From positions 1-34,432 of the forward strand of contig JAEUKZ010000348.1 in the NCBI GenBank assembly GCA_016793045.1: 34,432 bases of DNA, read 5' to 3'. The translations under genes and the position numbers were made by a program. Positions 1 to 8,938 of this stretch are shown here, one piece after another. The notes under the pieces were generated by a model. That model did no database searches, had not been told where the DNA came from, and saw only the letters and a program-made list of their open reading frames with translations. The stretch comes from Alphaproteobacteria bacterium (GTDB lineage: Bacteria > Pseudomonadota > Alphaproteobacteria > CACIAM-22H2). Every line of letters starts with the position of its first letter. The first letter of the stretch is position 1.

Positions 1-5
1 GGGGG

Positions 6-1163
6 TCAGTCGTCGTCGATGGCGCGGCGGCCGACCCGCACGTCACGGTGGACGTAGACGCTGATGAGGATGCCGAAGCTGATCAGCAGCGACATCATCG
101 CCGTGCCGCCATAGGACATGAACGGCAGCGGGATGCCGACCACCGGCATCAGCCCCTGCACCATCGCCATGTTGACGAAGGCGTAGATGAAGAAGATGCC
201 GATCAGGCCGACCGCGGTGAGCCGCCCGAACTGAGTCTGCGCGCGCAGCGCGATCGCCAGCCCGTAGATGATGATCAGCGCGTAGAGTCCGATCAGAATG
301 AGCGCACCGGCCATCCCGAACTCCTCGGCGAACATCGGAAAAATGAAATCGGTCTGGCGCTCCGGCAGAAACTGCAGATAGGCCTGAGTGCCCTGCAGAT
401 AGCCCTTGCCCCAGATGCCGCCCGAGCCGAGCGCGATGCGGGACTGGATGATGTGGTAGCCGGCGCCCAGCGGGTCGTTCTCGGGATTGAGGAAGGTCAG
501 CACGCGCTGGCGCTGATACTCGCGCAGAAAGCGCCAGGCGACGGGAATGACGGCCGCGAGGGCGCCGCCGACGAGGATGAACTTCCAGATCCTCACCCCC
601 GCGGCGAGGAAAATCACGGCACCCGTCAGGCCGAGCAGGATCGCCGAGCCCAGGTCGGGCTGCTTGGCCACGAGGGCCGCCGGCACCAGTACCAGCAGGG
701 CCGGCCAGATCAGGCGGGTCGGCTGGCCGATCTCCGCGTAGCTCAGGCCATGGAAGTAGCGGGCCAGCACCAGCACCAGCGCCACCTTCATCAGTTCCGA
801 CGGCTGCAGCTGGATGAAGCCGAGATCGAGCCAGCGCTGCGCGCCCATGCCGATGTCGCCGGCGATCTCCACCGCGACGAGCAGGAGGAACGCGAAGCCG
901 TAGAACGGATAGGCGACCTTGAACCAGAAGCGCAGATCGATCAGCGCGATGCACACGAGCATCACCATGCCGATCGCAAAGCGCGTCATTTGCCGGCCGG
1001 CCCAAGGGTCGAGGTTGCCGCCGGCGGCCGAATAGAGGGTTGCGAACCCGATCGAACTGACCAGCGAGATCAGGAAGATCAGGCTCCAGTTGATCTGGGT
1101 GAACTTCTTGCCGATCGAGATCGAGCCGGTTGGCCCGAAGACGAGGCTGCGGAGCATGCGCAT
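6..1163 (-). CDS. rodA: RodA, SEDS-family peptidoglycan glycosyltransferase
   Basis: RodA polymerises lipid II into glycan strands in the inner membrane and works with PBP2 in the elongasome. The 385-residue product is close to the family length (E. coli about 370) and has many hydrophobic segments. Conserved SEDS landmarks are visible: GAQRWLDLG near residue 107, QPSE near 120, and LPERQTDFIF near 266-275, where Asp272 matches the catalytic Asp262 of E. coli RodA. The ATG at 1163 is supported by an AGGAG that overlaps the mrdA stop codon. A second ATG lies two codons downstream. Only 9 bp separate it from mrdA, so the two are co-transcribed and probably translationally coupled. It is the last visible gene of the mre operon; its stop lies at the window edge, so any downstream member is out of view. 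Confidence 0.97.
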   Translation of the reverse strand: MRMLRSLVFGPTGSISIGKKFTQINWSLIFLISLVSSIGFATLYSAAGGNLDPWAGRQMTRFAIGMVMLVCIALIDLRFWFKVAYPFYGFAFLLLVAVEIAGDIGMGAQRWLDLGFIQLQPSELMKVALVLVLARYFHGLSYAEIGQPTRLIWPALLVLVPAALVAKQPDLGSAILLGLTGAVIFLAAGVRIWKFILVGGALAAVIPVAWRFLREYQRQRVLTFLNPENDPLGAGYHIIQSRIALGSGGIWGKGYLQGTQAYLQFLPERQTDFIFPMFAEEFGMAGALILIGLYALIIIYGLAIALRAQTQFGRLTAVGLIGIFFIYAFVNMAMVQGLMPVVGIPLPFMSYGGTAMMSLLISFGILISVYVHRDVRVGRRAIDDD

Positions 1164-1172
1164 CGCCCGCTC

Positions 1173-3041
1173 CTATCGCTCCGCCATGCGCTGCGGCGCC
1201 GTCGGGCGCTGGCGCAGGCGGCGCTGCGCCTCGGTCAGAACCTCCTTGCAGATCGGCGCCGCGGTGGCGGAGCCGCCGATCCCGTGCTCGACGACGACGG
1301 CGCAGGCATAGCGCGGCTGCTCGATCGGCGCATAGGCGACGAAGAGCGCGTGGTGACGATGCTCCCACGGCAGGTCCTCCTGCCGGCGGCGGCCGGTGAG
1401 GCGTTCCTGCATCGAGATGCGGCGTACCTGGGCAGTGCCGCTCTTGCCGCCCATCGACATGCCGGGCTCGACGATGCGCGAACGATAGCCGGTGCCGCGC
1501 TCCCCGTTGACCACCTGGTCCATGCCGCGCAGGACCACCTGCATATGCCGCCGCGGAATGTTCATCGCCGGAAAGACATCCGCCGACCGCAGGTCGGCCC
1601 GCCGTTCGACGATCCGATCGCGCGTGAGATGCGGCTTTACCGCGATCCCGCCATTGACGAGCCGTGCCGTCATCACCGCAAGCTGCAGCGGCGTCGCGAG
1701 GATGTAGCCCTGGCCGATGCCGAAGATCAGCGTCTCGCCCTGCGCCCACTGTTCGCCGTAGGTCCTGAGCTTCCATTCGGTGCTCGGCACGAGGCCGGCG
1801 CGCTCGCCCGGCAATTCCTGCGACAGCTGGGTCTCGCCGAAGCCGAAGCGGCGCGCCATCGCCGCGATCTTGTCGGCTCCGGTCCGTCGCGCCACCTCGT
1901 AGAAATAGACGTCGCAGGACTGGGTAATCGCATCGACCATATCCATCGGGCCGTGGCCGCTCGGCTTCCAGCAATGGAACCGGTTGTCGCCGAAATCGAG
2001 ATGCCCCGGGCAGCCGACCCGCGTCTCCGGCGTGACCGCGCCGGAATCGAGCGCGGCGAGCGCGACCATCATCTTGAAGGTCGACCCCGGGCTGTACTGG
2101 CCGGACACCGCCTTGTTGATGAGCGGATTGCGGATGTCGGAGGTCAGCTGCCGCCACGTCGACGCGGCGATCCCGCGCTCGAAGTCGCCGGGCCGGAAAC
2201 TGGGATACGATACGAGGGCAAGCACGTCGCCGTTGGTGACGTCGATGACCACGACCGATCCGCTCTGCTCGCGCGCCAGCGCCTGGGCTGCGACGCGCTG
2301 CAATTCGGCATCGAGGGTCAGCACGACGTCGAGGCCGGGATCGCCTTCGATCCGGGCAAGCTCGCGGATCGGCCGGCCGACGGCGTTGACCTCGAACTGG
2401 CTCGTACCGGCGCGCCCGCGCAGGGCGACGTCGTACACGCGCTCGACGCCGTTGCGCCCGATTCGCATGTCCGGCAGCTCGAGCATCGGATCGCCGGTCA
2501 GATCGCTCTCCGCCGGCGGCGCCACGTAACCGAGGACATGCGCGAACTCCTCGCCATAGGAGTATTCACGCGAGGTCCCAACCTCGATCGCGACGCCGGG
2601 CAGGTCCGGCGCATTGACCGCGACGCGCGCAACCTCGTCCCACGACAGATCCTCGCGCACGGTCACGGGGACGAAGCGCCGGCGGCGCGAAACCTCGCGC
2701 GTCACCCGCCGCCGATCGGCGTCGGTCAGCGTCACGATCGCGGCCAGCGCATCGAGCGTCGCGGCGACGCTGCCGGTCTGCTCCGCGGTCACGACGAGCC
2801 TGTAGTTCTGGCGATTGAGGGCGAGCGGCACGCCATAGCGGTCGAGGATGCGTCCGCGCGGCGGCGCCAGCAGCCGCATCGCCACCCGGTTGTCTTCGGC
2901 CAGGGTCGCGTAGCGCTCGCGGTCGATCACCTGGAGCTGGTAGAGCCGGCCGATCAGCATGCCGAGCAAGGTCAGCTCGCCGCCGGCGATCAGCGCGACG
3001 CGGCGCGAGAAGACCTGAGCGCGCAGACCGGGGCCCGCCAT
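1173..3041 (-). CDS. mrdA: Penicillin-binding protein 2, elongasome transpeptidase
   Basis: PBP2 is the class B DD-transpeptidase that crosslinks glycan strands made by RodA during lateral wall growth. The 622-residue product has an N-terminal membrane anchor (about 12-35), a PBP dimerisation region starting at the PRGRILDRYG motif (61-70), and a C-terminal transpeptidase domain. All three active-site motifs are present: STFK with Ser320 as nucleophile, SCD at 375-377 (the SxD form usual for PBP2), and KSGT at 533-536. The reading frame stays open upstream to 3668, but the ATG at 3041 is preferred because it overlaps the mreD stop by one base (TGATG) and starts right before the membrane anchor. 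It is the fourth gene of the operon and the expected beta-lactam (mecillinam-type) target. Confidence 0.96.
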   Translation of the reverse strand: MAGPGLRAQVFSRRVALIAGGELTLLGMLIGRLYQLQVIDRERYATLAEDNRVAMRLLAPPRGRILDRYGVPLALNRQNYRLVVTAEQTGSVAATLDALAAIVTLTDADRRRVTREVSRRRRFVPVTVREDLSWDEVARVAVNAPDLPGVAIEVGTSREYSYGEEFAHVLGYVAPPAESDLTGDPMLELPDMRIGRNGVERVYDVALRGRAGTSQFEVNAVGRPIRELARIEGDPGLDVVLTLDAELQRVAAQALAREQSGSVVVIDVTNGDVLALVSYPSFRPGDFERGIAASTWRQLTSDIRNPLINKAVSGQYSPGSTFKMMVALAALDSGAVTPETRVGCPGHLDFGDNRFHCWKPSGHGPMDMVDAITQSCDVYFYEVARRTGADKIAAMARRFGFGETQLSQELPGERAGLVPSTEWKLRTYGEQWAQGETLIFGIGQGYILATPLQLAVMTARLVNGGIAVKPHLTRDRIVERRADLRSADVFPAMNIPRRHMQVVLRGMDQVVNGERGTGYRSRIVEPGMSMGGKSGTAQVRRISMQERLTGRRRQEDLPWEHRHHALFVAYAPIEQPRYACAVVVEHGIGGSATAAPICKEVLTEAQRRLRQRPTAPQRMAER

Positions 3042-3559
3042 CAGACGCCCTCCAGCAGCAGCCGGGCGATCAGCCCGAGCGCCAGCACCATCGCCGGATA
3101 GACGAGGACCGTCAACATGAGCTGCAGCACGACCGTGGGCAGGGCGACGAGCGCACCGGCCAGCGCGGTCGCCAGCAGCACGCCGAGGAGCTGTGCCGCC
3201 AGCGCGGTGATGCCGAAGCACATCCATTCGAACAGGAACGGCCGGCCGCGCAGCGGCTCGGCCAGGAACGAGCCCGCTTCGCGCACCAGCAGCAGGACGA
3301 GCGCGGAGAGCCCCAGCGGCCCGCCGGCAAGCACGTCGAACAGGAGGCCGAGCAGGAAGGCGGCCCAGGCGGGCACGAGGTCGTCGCGGCGGGTGGCGAA
3401 GAAGAAGGTCGCCGCGAGCACCCAGTTCGGCGCCACCGCGGTGTAGTGCGGCAGCCGCAGCGGCACGACGCTGAAGACGACCAGGAAACCGACCAGCGTG
3501 ATCGGCAGGGCCAGCCGCGCCAGGCGGACGGCGCGGCGGAGATTGACGATCAGCCTCAT
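3041..3559 (-). CDS. mreD: MreD, rod-shape membrane protein
   Basis: MreD is the small integral membrane partner of MreC in the rod complex. The 172-residue product matches the family length and is mostly hydrophobic, with about five membrane segments. Motifs typical of the family are RRDDLVPAWAAFLLGLLFDV near 57-76 and the following GPLGLSALVLLL. The ATG at 3559 overlaps the mreC stop in an ATGA arrangement, and its own stop overlaps the mrdA start by one base. Translation of the three genes is therefore probably coupled. Sequence conservation in this family is low, so the call rests on size, hydrophobicity and its position between mreC and mrdA. Confidence 0.93.
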   Translation of the reverse strand: MRLIVNLRRAVRLARLALPITLVGFLVVFSVVPLRLPHYTAVAPNWVLAATFFFATRRDDLVPAWAAFLLGLLFDVLAGGPLGLSALVLLLVREAGSFLAEPLRGRPFLFEWMCFGITALAAQLLGVLLATALAGALVALPTVVLQLMLTVLVYPAMVLALGLIARLLLEGV

Positions 3560-4443
3560 CGCTGCCCCCGTCGCGGCCCGCCCGCGGGCGGCGGAGCCGG
3601 TGTCGGCAGCAGCCCCTGGATGCCGTAGTCGAGCACGCGCAGCTGTTCGAGCCGCCCGAGATCGACAAAGGGCTGGACGCGGATGAGGTCGTCGCCGCCG
3701 CCGAGGATGGTGCCGACCGGCAACCCGGGCGGAAAGACGCCGCCGTGTCCGGACGTGACCACGCGGTCTCCCACCTGCGGCCGCGTGCCGGCGCCGAAGA
3801 ACACGAGCCGCGGCCGCTCCGAATTGTCGCCGGCGAGGATCGCGCGCTGGCGCGAACTTTCGATCAGGACCGGCACCTGGCTGTTGAGGTCGGTGATCAG
3901 CAGCACGCGCGACCCGCGCTCGCCGACGTCGCCGACCCGGCCGACCAGCCCTTCCGCCGCGACGGCGATCTGGCCGCGCGCGACGCCGTCGCGCGAGCCC
4001 GCGGCGATCACGACCGAGCGCGCGTAGGAGCCGCCCGCATCGGCGATGACCCGCGCCGAGGTGCCGGTGGCCGTCTGCTCCGGCGTGAACCGGAGCAGCT
4101 CGCGCAGCACGCGATTCTCGGCCTCGAGCCGGCGGGCCAGCTGCTCCCATTCGAGCAGCCGATGGTTCTCCTCGCGCAGTCGGGCATTCTCGGAATGGCT
4201 GGCGGCGAGCAAGGCCAGCCGGTCGCTGACCCACGACACCGCGCTCGCCGGCCGCGCCAGCGCCTCGATCACCGGGATGAACGCATCGGTCACGCGGGTG
4301 CGGATCGCCTCGACGACCGGTGTCTCGGTCTTGCCGAAGATCATCAGGCCGATCGCGGCCGCGAATAGCCCGAGGAACGCCACCCGCTGGTTGATGACGC
4401 GGAACGGCAGGGGCAGTCGCGCGGTCGCACCCGGACGCTTCAT
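3556..4443 (-). CDS. mreC: MreC, rod-shape periplasmic scaffold
   Basis: MreC is a bitopic inner-membrane protein whose periplasmic part activates PBP2/RodA and links them to MreB. The 295-residue product has one membrane segment near 22-36, a charged heptad-like coiled-coil stretch near 85-118 (SENARLREENHRLLEWE and following), then the beta-rich periplasmic domain from about 125. A Pro-rich tail (PTPAPPPAGGP) ends the protein. The ATG at 4443 lies 55 bp after the mreB stop. That gap contains a small potential stem-loop at 4470-4493 that may separate mreB expression from the downstream genes. The stop overlaps the mreD start (ATGA). Confidence 0.96.
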   Translation of the reverse strand: MKRPGATARLPLPFRVINQRVAFLGLFAAAIGLMIFGKTETPVVEAIRTRVTDAFIPVIEALARPASAVSWVSDRLALLAASHSENARLREENHRLLEWEQLARRLEAENRVLRELLRFTPEQTATGTSARVIADAGGSYARSVVIAAGSRDGVARGQIAVAAEGLVGRVGDVGERGSRVLLITDLNSQVPVLIESSRQRAILAGDNSERPRLVFFGAGTRPQVGDRVVTSGHGGVFPPGLPVGTILGGGDDLIRVQPFVDLGRLEQLRVLDYGIQGLLPTPAPPPAGGPRRGQR

Positions 4444-4498
4444 CCGCTCAAGCCTCTTTCCGACCCGGACCGGCTTTCATCGGAGGGAGCCGGCACCC

Positions 4499-5853
<1,355 letters not shown>

Positions 5854-6849
5854 ATGATGCAAGACACGACTCGCACGCCAACCTGTTCATGCTGCGGCTA
5901 CGACGATCCGGTGTTCGGACCCGAGGCGCATGCCCGGCGCCGTTTCCTGCAATGCGTCGGCCTCGCCGCCGGGACGCTCGCGGTCGGTGCGGCCGCGCGA
6001 ACCAACCCGGCCTACGCGCAGGCCGGCGGCCCGGCGCCGGCGGTCGCTCAAGCGCCGCAGGCCCCGGTTCGCGAGATCAGCCAGATCGCCGGGAATCTCT
6101 GGCGCTTCCGCAACAACTTCCATTTCTCCGTGTTCGCCGTGACGCGCGCCGGCATCATCGCAACCGATCCGATCAACGCCGACGCGTCGCGCTGGCTCAA
6201 GGAACAGCTCGCGCAGCGCTTCCCCAACCAGCCGATCCGCTACCTGATCTACAGCCACGACCACGCCGACCACATCAGCGGCGGCGAGGTGCTGGGCGAC
6301 GGCGCGGTGGTGGTCGCACACGAGAACGCGAAGGCGAAGATCGTCGGCGAGCGGCGACCGACTGCGGTGCCGCAGATCACCTTCCGCGACGCCATGACGA
6401 TCGAACTCGGGGGCACCGTGGTCGAGCTCGTCTACGCCGGCCGCAACCACTCGGACAACTCGATCGTCATGCGCTTCCCGGCCGAGCGCGCGCTCTTCGC
6501 CGTCGACTTCATCCCGGTCGAGAGCCTCGCCTTCCGCAATCTGCAGGACACCTACGTCGAGGAATGGTTCGACTCGCTGCGGCGGGTCGAGGCGATGGAC
6601 TTCGACATCCTCGCCCCCGGCCACGGCCCGCTCGGCCGCAAGGAGCATGTCCGGCAGTTTCGGGAGTATCTCGAGGCGGTGCGCGATCCTGTCATCGCCG
6701 GCATCCGTGCCGGCCAGACGCTCGATCAGCTCAAGCAGTCGATCCGGCTGGAGCGCTATGCCGGCTGGGCGGGCTATCAGCAGATGCGCGAACTGAACAT
6801 CGAGGGGATGCATCGCTACTTCAGCCTGTTCCGCGTCCCCAACCCCTGA
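5854..6849 (+). CDS. Tat-exported MBL-fold metallo-hydrolase
   Basis: This is a 331-residue metallo-beta-lactamase-fold hydrolase. The dinuclear zinc motif HxHxDH is His135-Asp-His137-Ala-Asp139-His140, and further likely ligands are His199 (GRNHSDN), Asp218 and His257 (APGHGP). The N-terminus carries a twin-arginine signal, RRRFL at 28-32, followed by a hydrophobic run ending near AYAQA, so the folded enzyme is probably exported with its metal. Before the twin arginines lies an unusual Cys cluster (Cys11, Cys13, Cys14). The frame is open upstream to 5530, but the ATG at 5854 is chosen because GGTGGGAG sits just before it. The ATG at 5857 is an equal alternative. The substrate is not evident: the fold covers lactonases, sulfatases, glyoxalase II-like enzymes and others. 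Nothing singles out antibiotic hydrolysis. It may be co-transcribed with the gene at 6948. Confidence 0.88.
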   Translation: MMQDTTRTPTCSCCGYDDPVFGPEAHARRRFLQCVGLAAGTLAVGAAARTNPAYAQAGGPAPAVAQAPQAPVREISQIAGNLWRFRNNFHFSVFAVTRAGIIATDPINADASRWLKEQLAQRFPNQPIRYLIYSHDHADHISGGEVLGDGAVVVAHENAKAKIVGERRPTAVPQITFRDAMTIELGGTVVELVYAGRNHSDNSIVMRFPAERALFAVDFIPVESLAFRNLQDTYVEEWFDSLRRVEAMDFDILAPGHGPLGRKEHVRQFREYLEAVRDPVIAGIRAGQTLDQLKQSIRLERYAGWAGYQQMRELNIEGMHRYFSLFRVPNP

Positions 6850-6947
6850 TCGCGCGCCTCGCGCAGCCACCTTTCATTCCGCCGGGCAAGCACCTATATG
6901 CAATGGCGAGTTCAACTCGCCGTGTCCGGCGGAGTGGGAGGGTAGGC

Positions 6948-7925
6948 GTGTCGAGATTGCAGGTTCTTCGTCTCTTCGGCCTGGTCGCGGCAGCGATCAT
7001 CGCGCTCGCGCCGGCGCTGGCGGAGGCACGCGCAGGCGGGGGCGCAAGTGCCGGCAGCCGGGGCGCCCGCACGCAGCAAAGTGCCCCGCCGACGCGCACC
7101 GCACCCGAGGCGCGGCCGGTCGAACGGAGCAGCACAGCGCCTGCGGTGCTGCCCGGGACGCAGCGGCCGGCCGCGTCCATCCAGCGCCCGGCGCAGCAGC
7201 AATCCTGGTTCCAGCGCAATCCCTTCATGTCCGGCCTGATCGGTGGTCTCGTCGGCGCCGGCCTGATCGGCATGCTGTTCGGCAGCGGCCTGTTCGGCGC
7301 CGATCTCGGTTTCGCCGCGATGCTCGGACTGCTGCTGCAGCTGGCCCTGATCGGCAGCGTGGTCTGGTTCGCGATGGCGATGTTGCGTCGCCGCACGCCG
7401 GCACAGCCGGCCTACGCGTTGGCGGAAGCCGGCGCGATGGCGCGCGACAATGGCGACGTGGTACGCGTCCACGACACGCGCCCGCCCGACCTCGGCGGCG
7501 GATCGCGTCCCGGCCAGGACGCGGTCGGACTGACCGAAGCGGACTTCGGTGCGTTCGAGCGACTGCTCGCCACGATCCAGGGCGCTTGGGGCCGCGGCGA
7601 CGAGGCCGCTCTGCGGACCCACCTGACGCCTGAGATGCAGGCCCATTTCCGCGCCGCGCTCGCCGACGACGCCGATCGCGGCGTCGCCAATGTGGTCGAG
7701 GACGTCAAGCTCGAACAGGGTGATCTGGCCGAGGCGTGGGCCGAAGGCGCCACGCAGTATGCGACGGTCGCAATGCGCTGGAGCGCGCTCGACTACACCG
7801 TGCGGCGCGACGGTGGCCAGGTCGTCGCCGGCAGCCGCGACACGCGCCGCGAGGCGACCGAGGTGTGGACCTTCCGCCGCGATCGCGGCGGCCCCTGGCT
7901 GCTGTCGGCGATCCAACAGGTCTGA
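6948..7925 (+). CDS. Tim44-like domain membrane protein
   Basis: This is a 325-residue protein of the Tim44/TimA-like kind found in alphaproteobacteria. It has a signal peptide or anchor at 1-28 (hydrophobic core LFGLVAAAIIALAPALA), then a low-complexity linker rich in Ala, Pro, Arg and Gln to about 80. A Gly-rich hydrophobic stretch (MSGLIGGLVGAGLIGMLFG) and a second membrane segment (about 120-145) follow, and then the C-terminal NTF2-like Tim44 domain, about 185-325, ending in TEVWTFRRDRGGPWLLSAIQ. The GTG at 6948 is chosen because GGGAGGG lies 5 bp upstream and it gives a clean signal peptide. An in-frame ATG at 6903 has no ribosome-binding site. The cellular role of bacterial homologues is poorly known; mitochondrial Tim44 tethers Hsp70 to the import channel. 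The gene lies about 100 bp downstream of the MBL hydrolase. Confidence 0.88.
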   Translation: MSRLQVLRLFGLVAAAIIALAPALAEARAGGGASAGSRGARTQQSAPPTRTAPEARPVERSSTAPAVLPGTQRPAASIQRPAQQQSWFQRNPFMSGLIGGLVGAGLIGMLFGSGLFGADLGFAAMLGLLLQLALIGSVVWFAMAMLRRRTPAQPAYALAEAGAMARDNGDVVRVHDTRPPDLGGGSRPGQDAVGLTEADFGAFERLLATIQGAWGRGDEAALRTHLTPEMQAHFRAALADDADRGVANVVEDVKLEQGDLAEAWAEGATQYATVAMRWSALDYTVRRDGGQVVAGSRDTRREATEVWTFRRDRGGPWLLSAIQQV

Positions 7926-7935
7926 CGTGAAGTTC

Positions 7936-7963
7936 GGCCGGCGCGGCACGGGCTGCGCCGGTC
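7936..7963. terminator. Strong hairpin between convergent genes, terminator-like
   Basis: A stem of ten pairs (7938-7947 with 7952-7961, one G-T pair, loop ACGG), extendable by two pairs outward, lies just after the Tim44-like gene stop and before the end of the LysR gene. It has no T-run on either side, so it is not a classical intrinsic terminator. It could still mark the 3' end of either transcript or block exonucleases. Confidence 0.4.
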
Positions 7964-7997
7964 CGGCCGCACGCCGCCGTTCGAAGCGCATGCCCGG

Positions 7998-8891
7998 TCA
8001 GGCCGGGCGGCGCAGCGCATCGACAAGCTGGCGGGCGGGCGGCGGCAGGGTTGCCAGGTCGCGGACGCAGATCATCAGCGTTCGCCGCGCCCAGTCGTCG
8101 GTCAAACGCACGATCCTTATGTCCATGGTCGCCCGACATCGCCGTGCCGCGATCTCGGACACCACCGCGACGCCGATGCCGCCTTCGACGAGCCGGCACA
8201 CGGCATCGAAGCCGCGAACCCGGGCGCGGTAGGCAAGCCGTCCCCCCAGGCGCGCCGCGTGCGCCGCCAGATGGTCCTGCAGGGCGCTGGCTTCATCGAG
8301 ACCGACAAACGGCTCGCCGATCAGGGACGCGAACGACGTCGTACGCCTGCGCGCCAGACGATGCGTCGGCGGCGCGACAGCGACGAGCTGATCGGTCGCA
8401 AATGCAAATCGCTGGAGTGCGGCCAGATCGGTCGTGTCGGCGACAATGCCAACTTCGGCGCGCCCTGCGGCGACCTCCTGGACGATGGCGTAGCTCGGCC
8501 GCTCTTCAAGCTCAACGTCGATGCCGCGGTGCGCGCCGAGGAACGGCGCGAGCGCAGCGGGGAGGAACTCCGCCAGCGCCGCCGTATTCGCCAGCACGCG
8601 CACGTGACCGCGAAGGCCGCGACCGTGCTCGGCAAGCTCCGCACGCATCCGCTCGACCTGCGACATCACGATGCGCGCGTGGTGGACAAACGCCTCCCCC
8701 GCCGCGGTCGGCCGCACGCCGCGCCGCCCACGCGCAAACAGCCGCAATCCAAAGGCGCTTTCCAGGCCCCCGACACGCGCGCTCGCCGAAGCGAGCGAAA
8801 GATGCGCGGTCCGCGCGCCCCCGGTGATGCTGCCCGCCTCGGCGACGGCAAGGGCAAGCCTCAGGTCGGTGAGGTCGAAATGCACGGGCAT
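7998..8891 (-). CDS. LysR-family transcriptional regulator
   Basis: This is a 297-residue LysR-type regulator of normal family length. The N-terminal winged helix-turn-helix covers about 5-65 (LTDLRLALAVAEAGSITGGA, then LSLASASARVGGLESAFGLRLFAR, then RPTAAGEAF). It is followed by a linker helix and a periplasmic-binding-protein-like effector domain. The frame extends upstream to 8960, but the ATG at 8891 is preferred: it starts directly at the HTH and has GAAGG about 7 bp upstream. It is divergent from the TauE/SafE exporter gene with only 47 bp between starts, and that gap holds an evenly spaced TTCG/CGAA repeat. The usual LysR logic suggests it controls the exporter and itself. The effector is unknown. 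Confidence 0.93.
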   Translation of the reverse strand: MPVHFDLTDLRLALAVAEAGSITGGARTAHLSLASASARVGGLESAFGLRLFARGRRGVRPTAAGEAFVHHARIVMSQVERMRAELAEHGRGLRGHVRVLANTAALAEFLPAALAPFLGAHRGIDVELEERPSYAIVQEVAAGRAEVGIVADTTDLAALQRFAFATDQLVAVAPPTHRLARRRTTSFASLIGEPFVGLDEASALQDHLAAHAARLGGRLAYRARVRGFDAVCRLVEGGIGVAVVSEIAARRCRATMDIRIVRLTDDWARRTLMICVRDLATLPPPARQLVDALRRPA

Positions 8892-8899
8892 CTTCAGCC

Positions 8900-8925
8900 T
8901 TCGTAATATCCGAAACCATACTTCG
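8900..8925. promoter_or_regulatory. Phased TTCG/CGAA repeats, candidate LysR operator
   Basis: Three half-sites alternate in orientation at exact 11-bp steps: TTCG at 8900-8903, CGAA at 8911-8914 and TTCG at 8922-8925. The first pair forms a dyad containing a T-N11-A box (8901-8913). The second pair extends to CCGAA-N7-TTCGG (8910-8926). The array lies in the 47 bp between the divergent LysR and TauE-type starts. Spacing of one helical turn suits the adjacent recognition and activation sites of a LysR tetramer. That it binds the neighbouring regulator is inference. Confidence 0.6.
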
Positions 8926-8938
8926 GCAGGTCCATATT

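Noticed and set aside
48-3101. A 1017-codon open frame on the plus strand opposite rodA and mrdA
   Set aside because: Low-complexity Arg/Asp/Ala/His-rich translation with no motifs, antisense to two certain genes. Long antisense frames are expected in DNA this G+C-rich.
5854-6849. MBL-fold gene as an antibiotic-resistance beta-lactamase
   Set aside because: The zinc motif is common to the whole superfamily. Nothing in the sequence or context points to beta-lactams.
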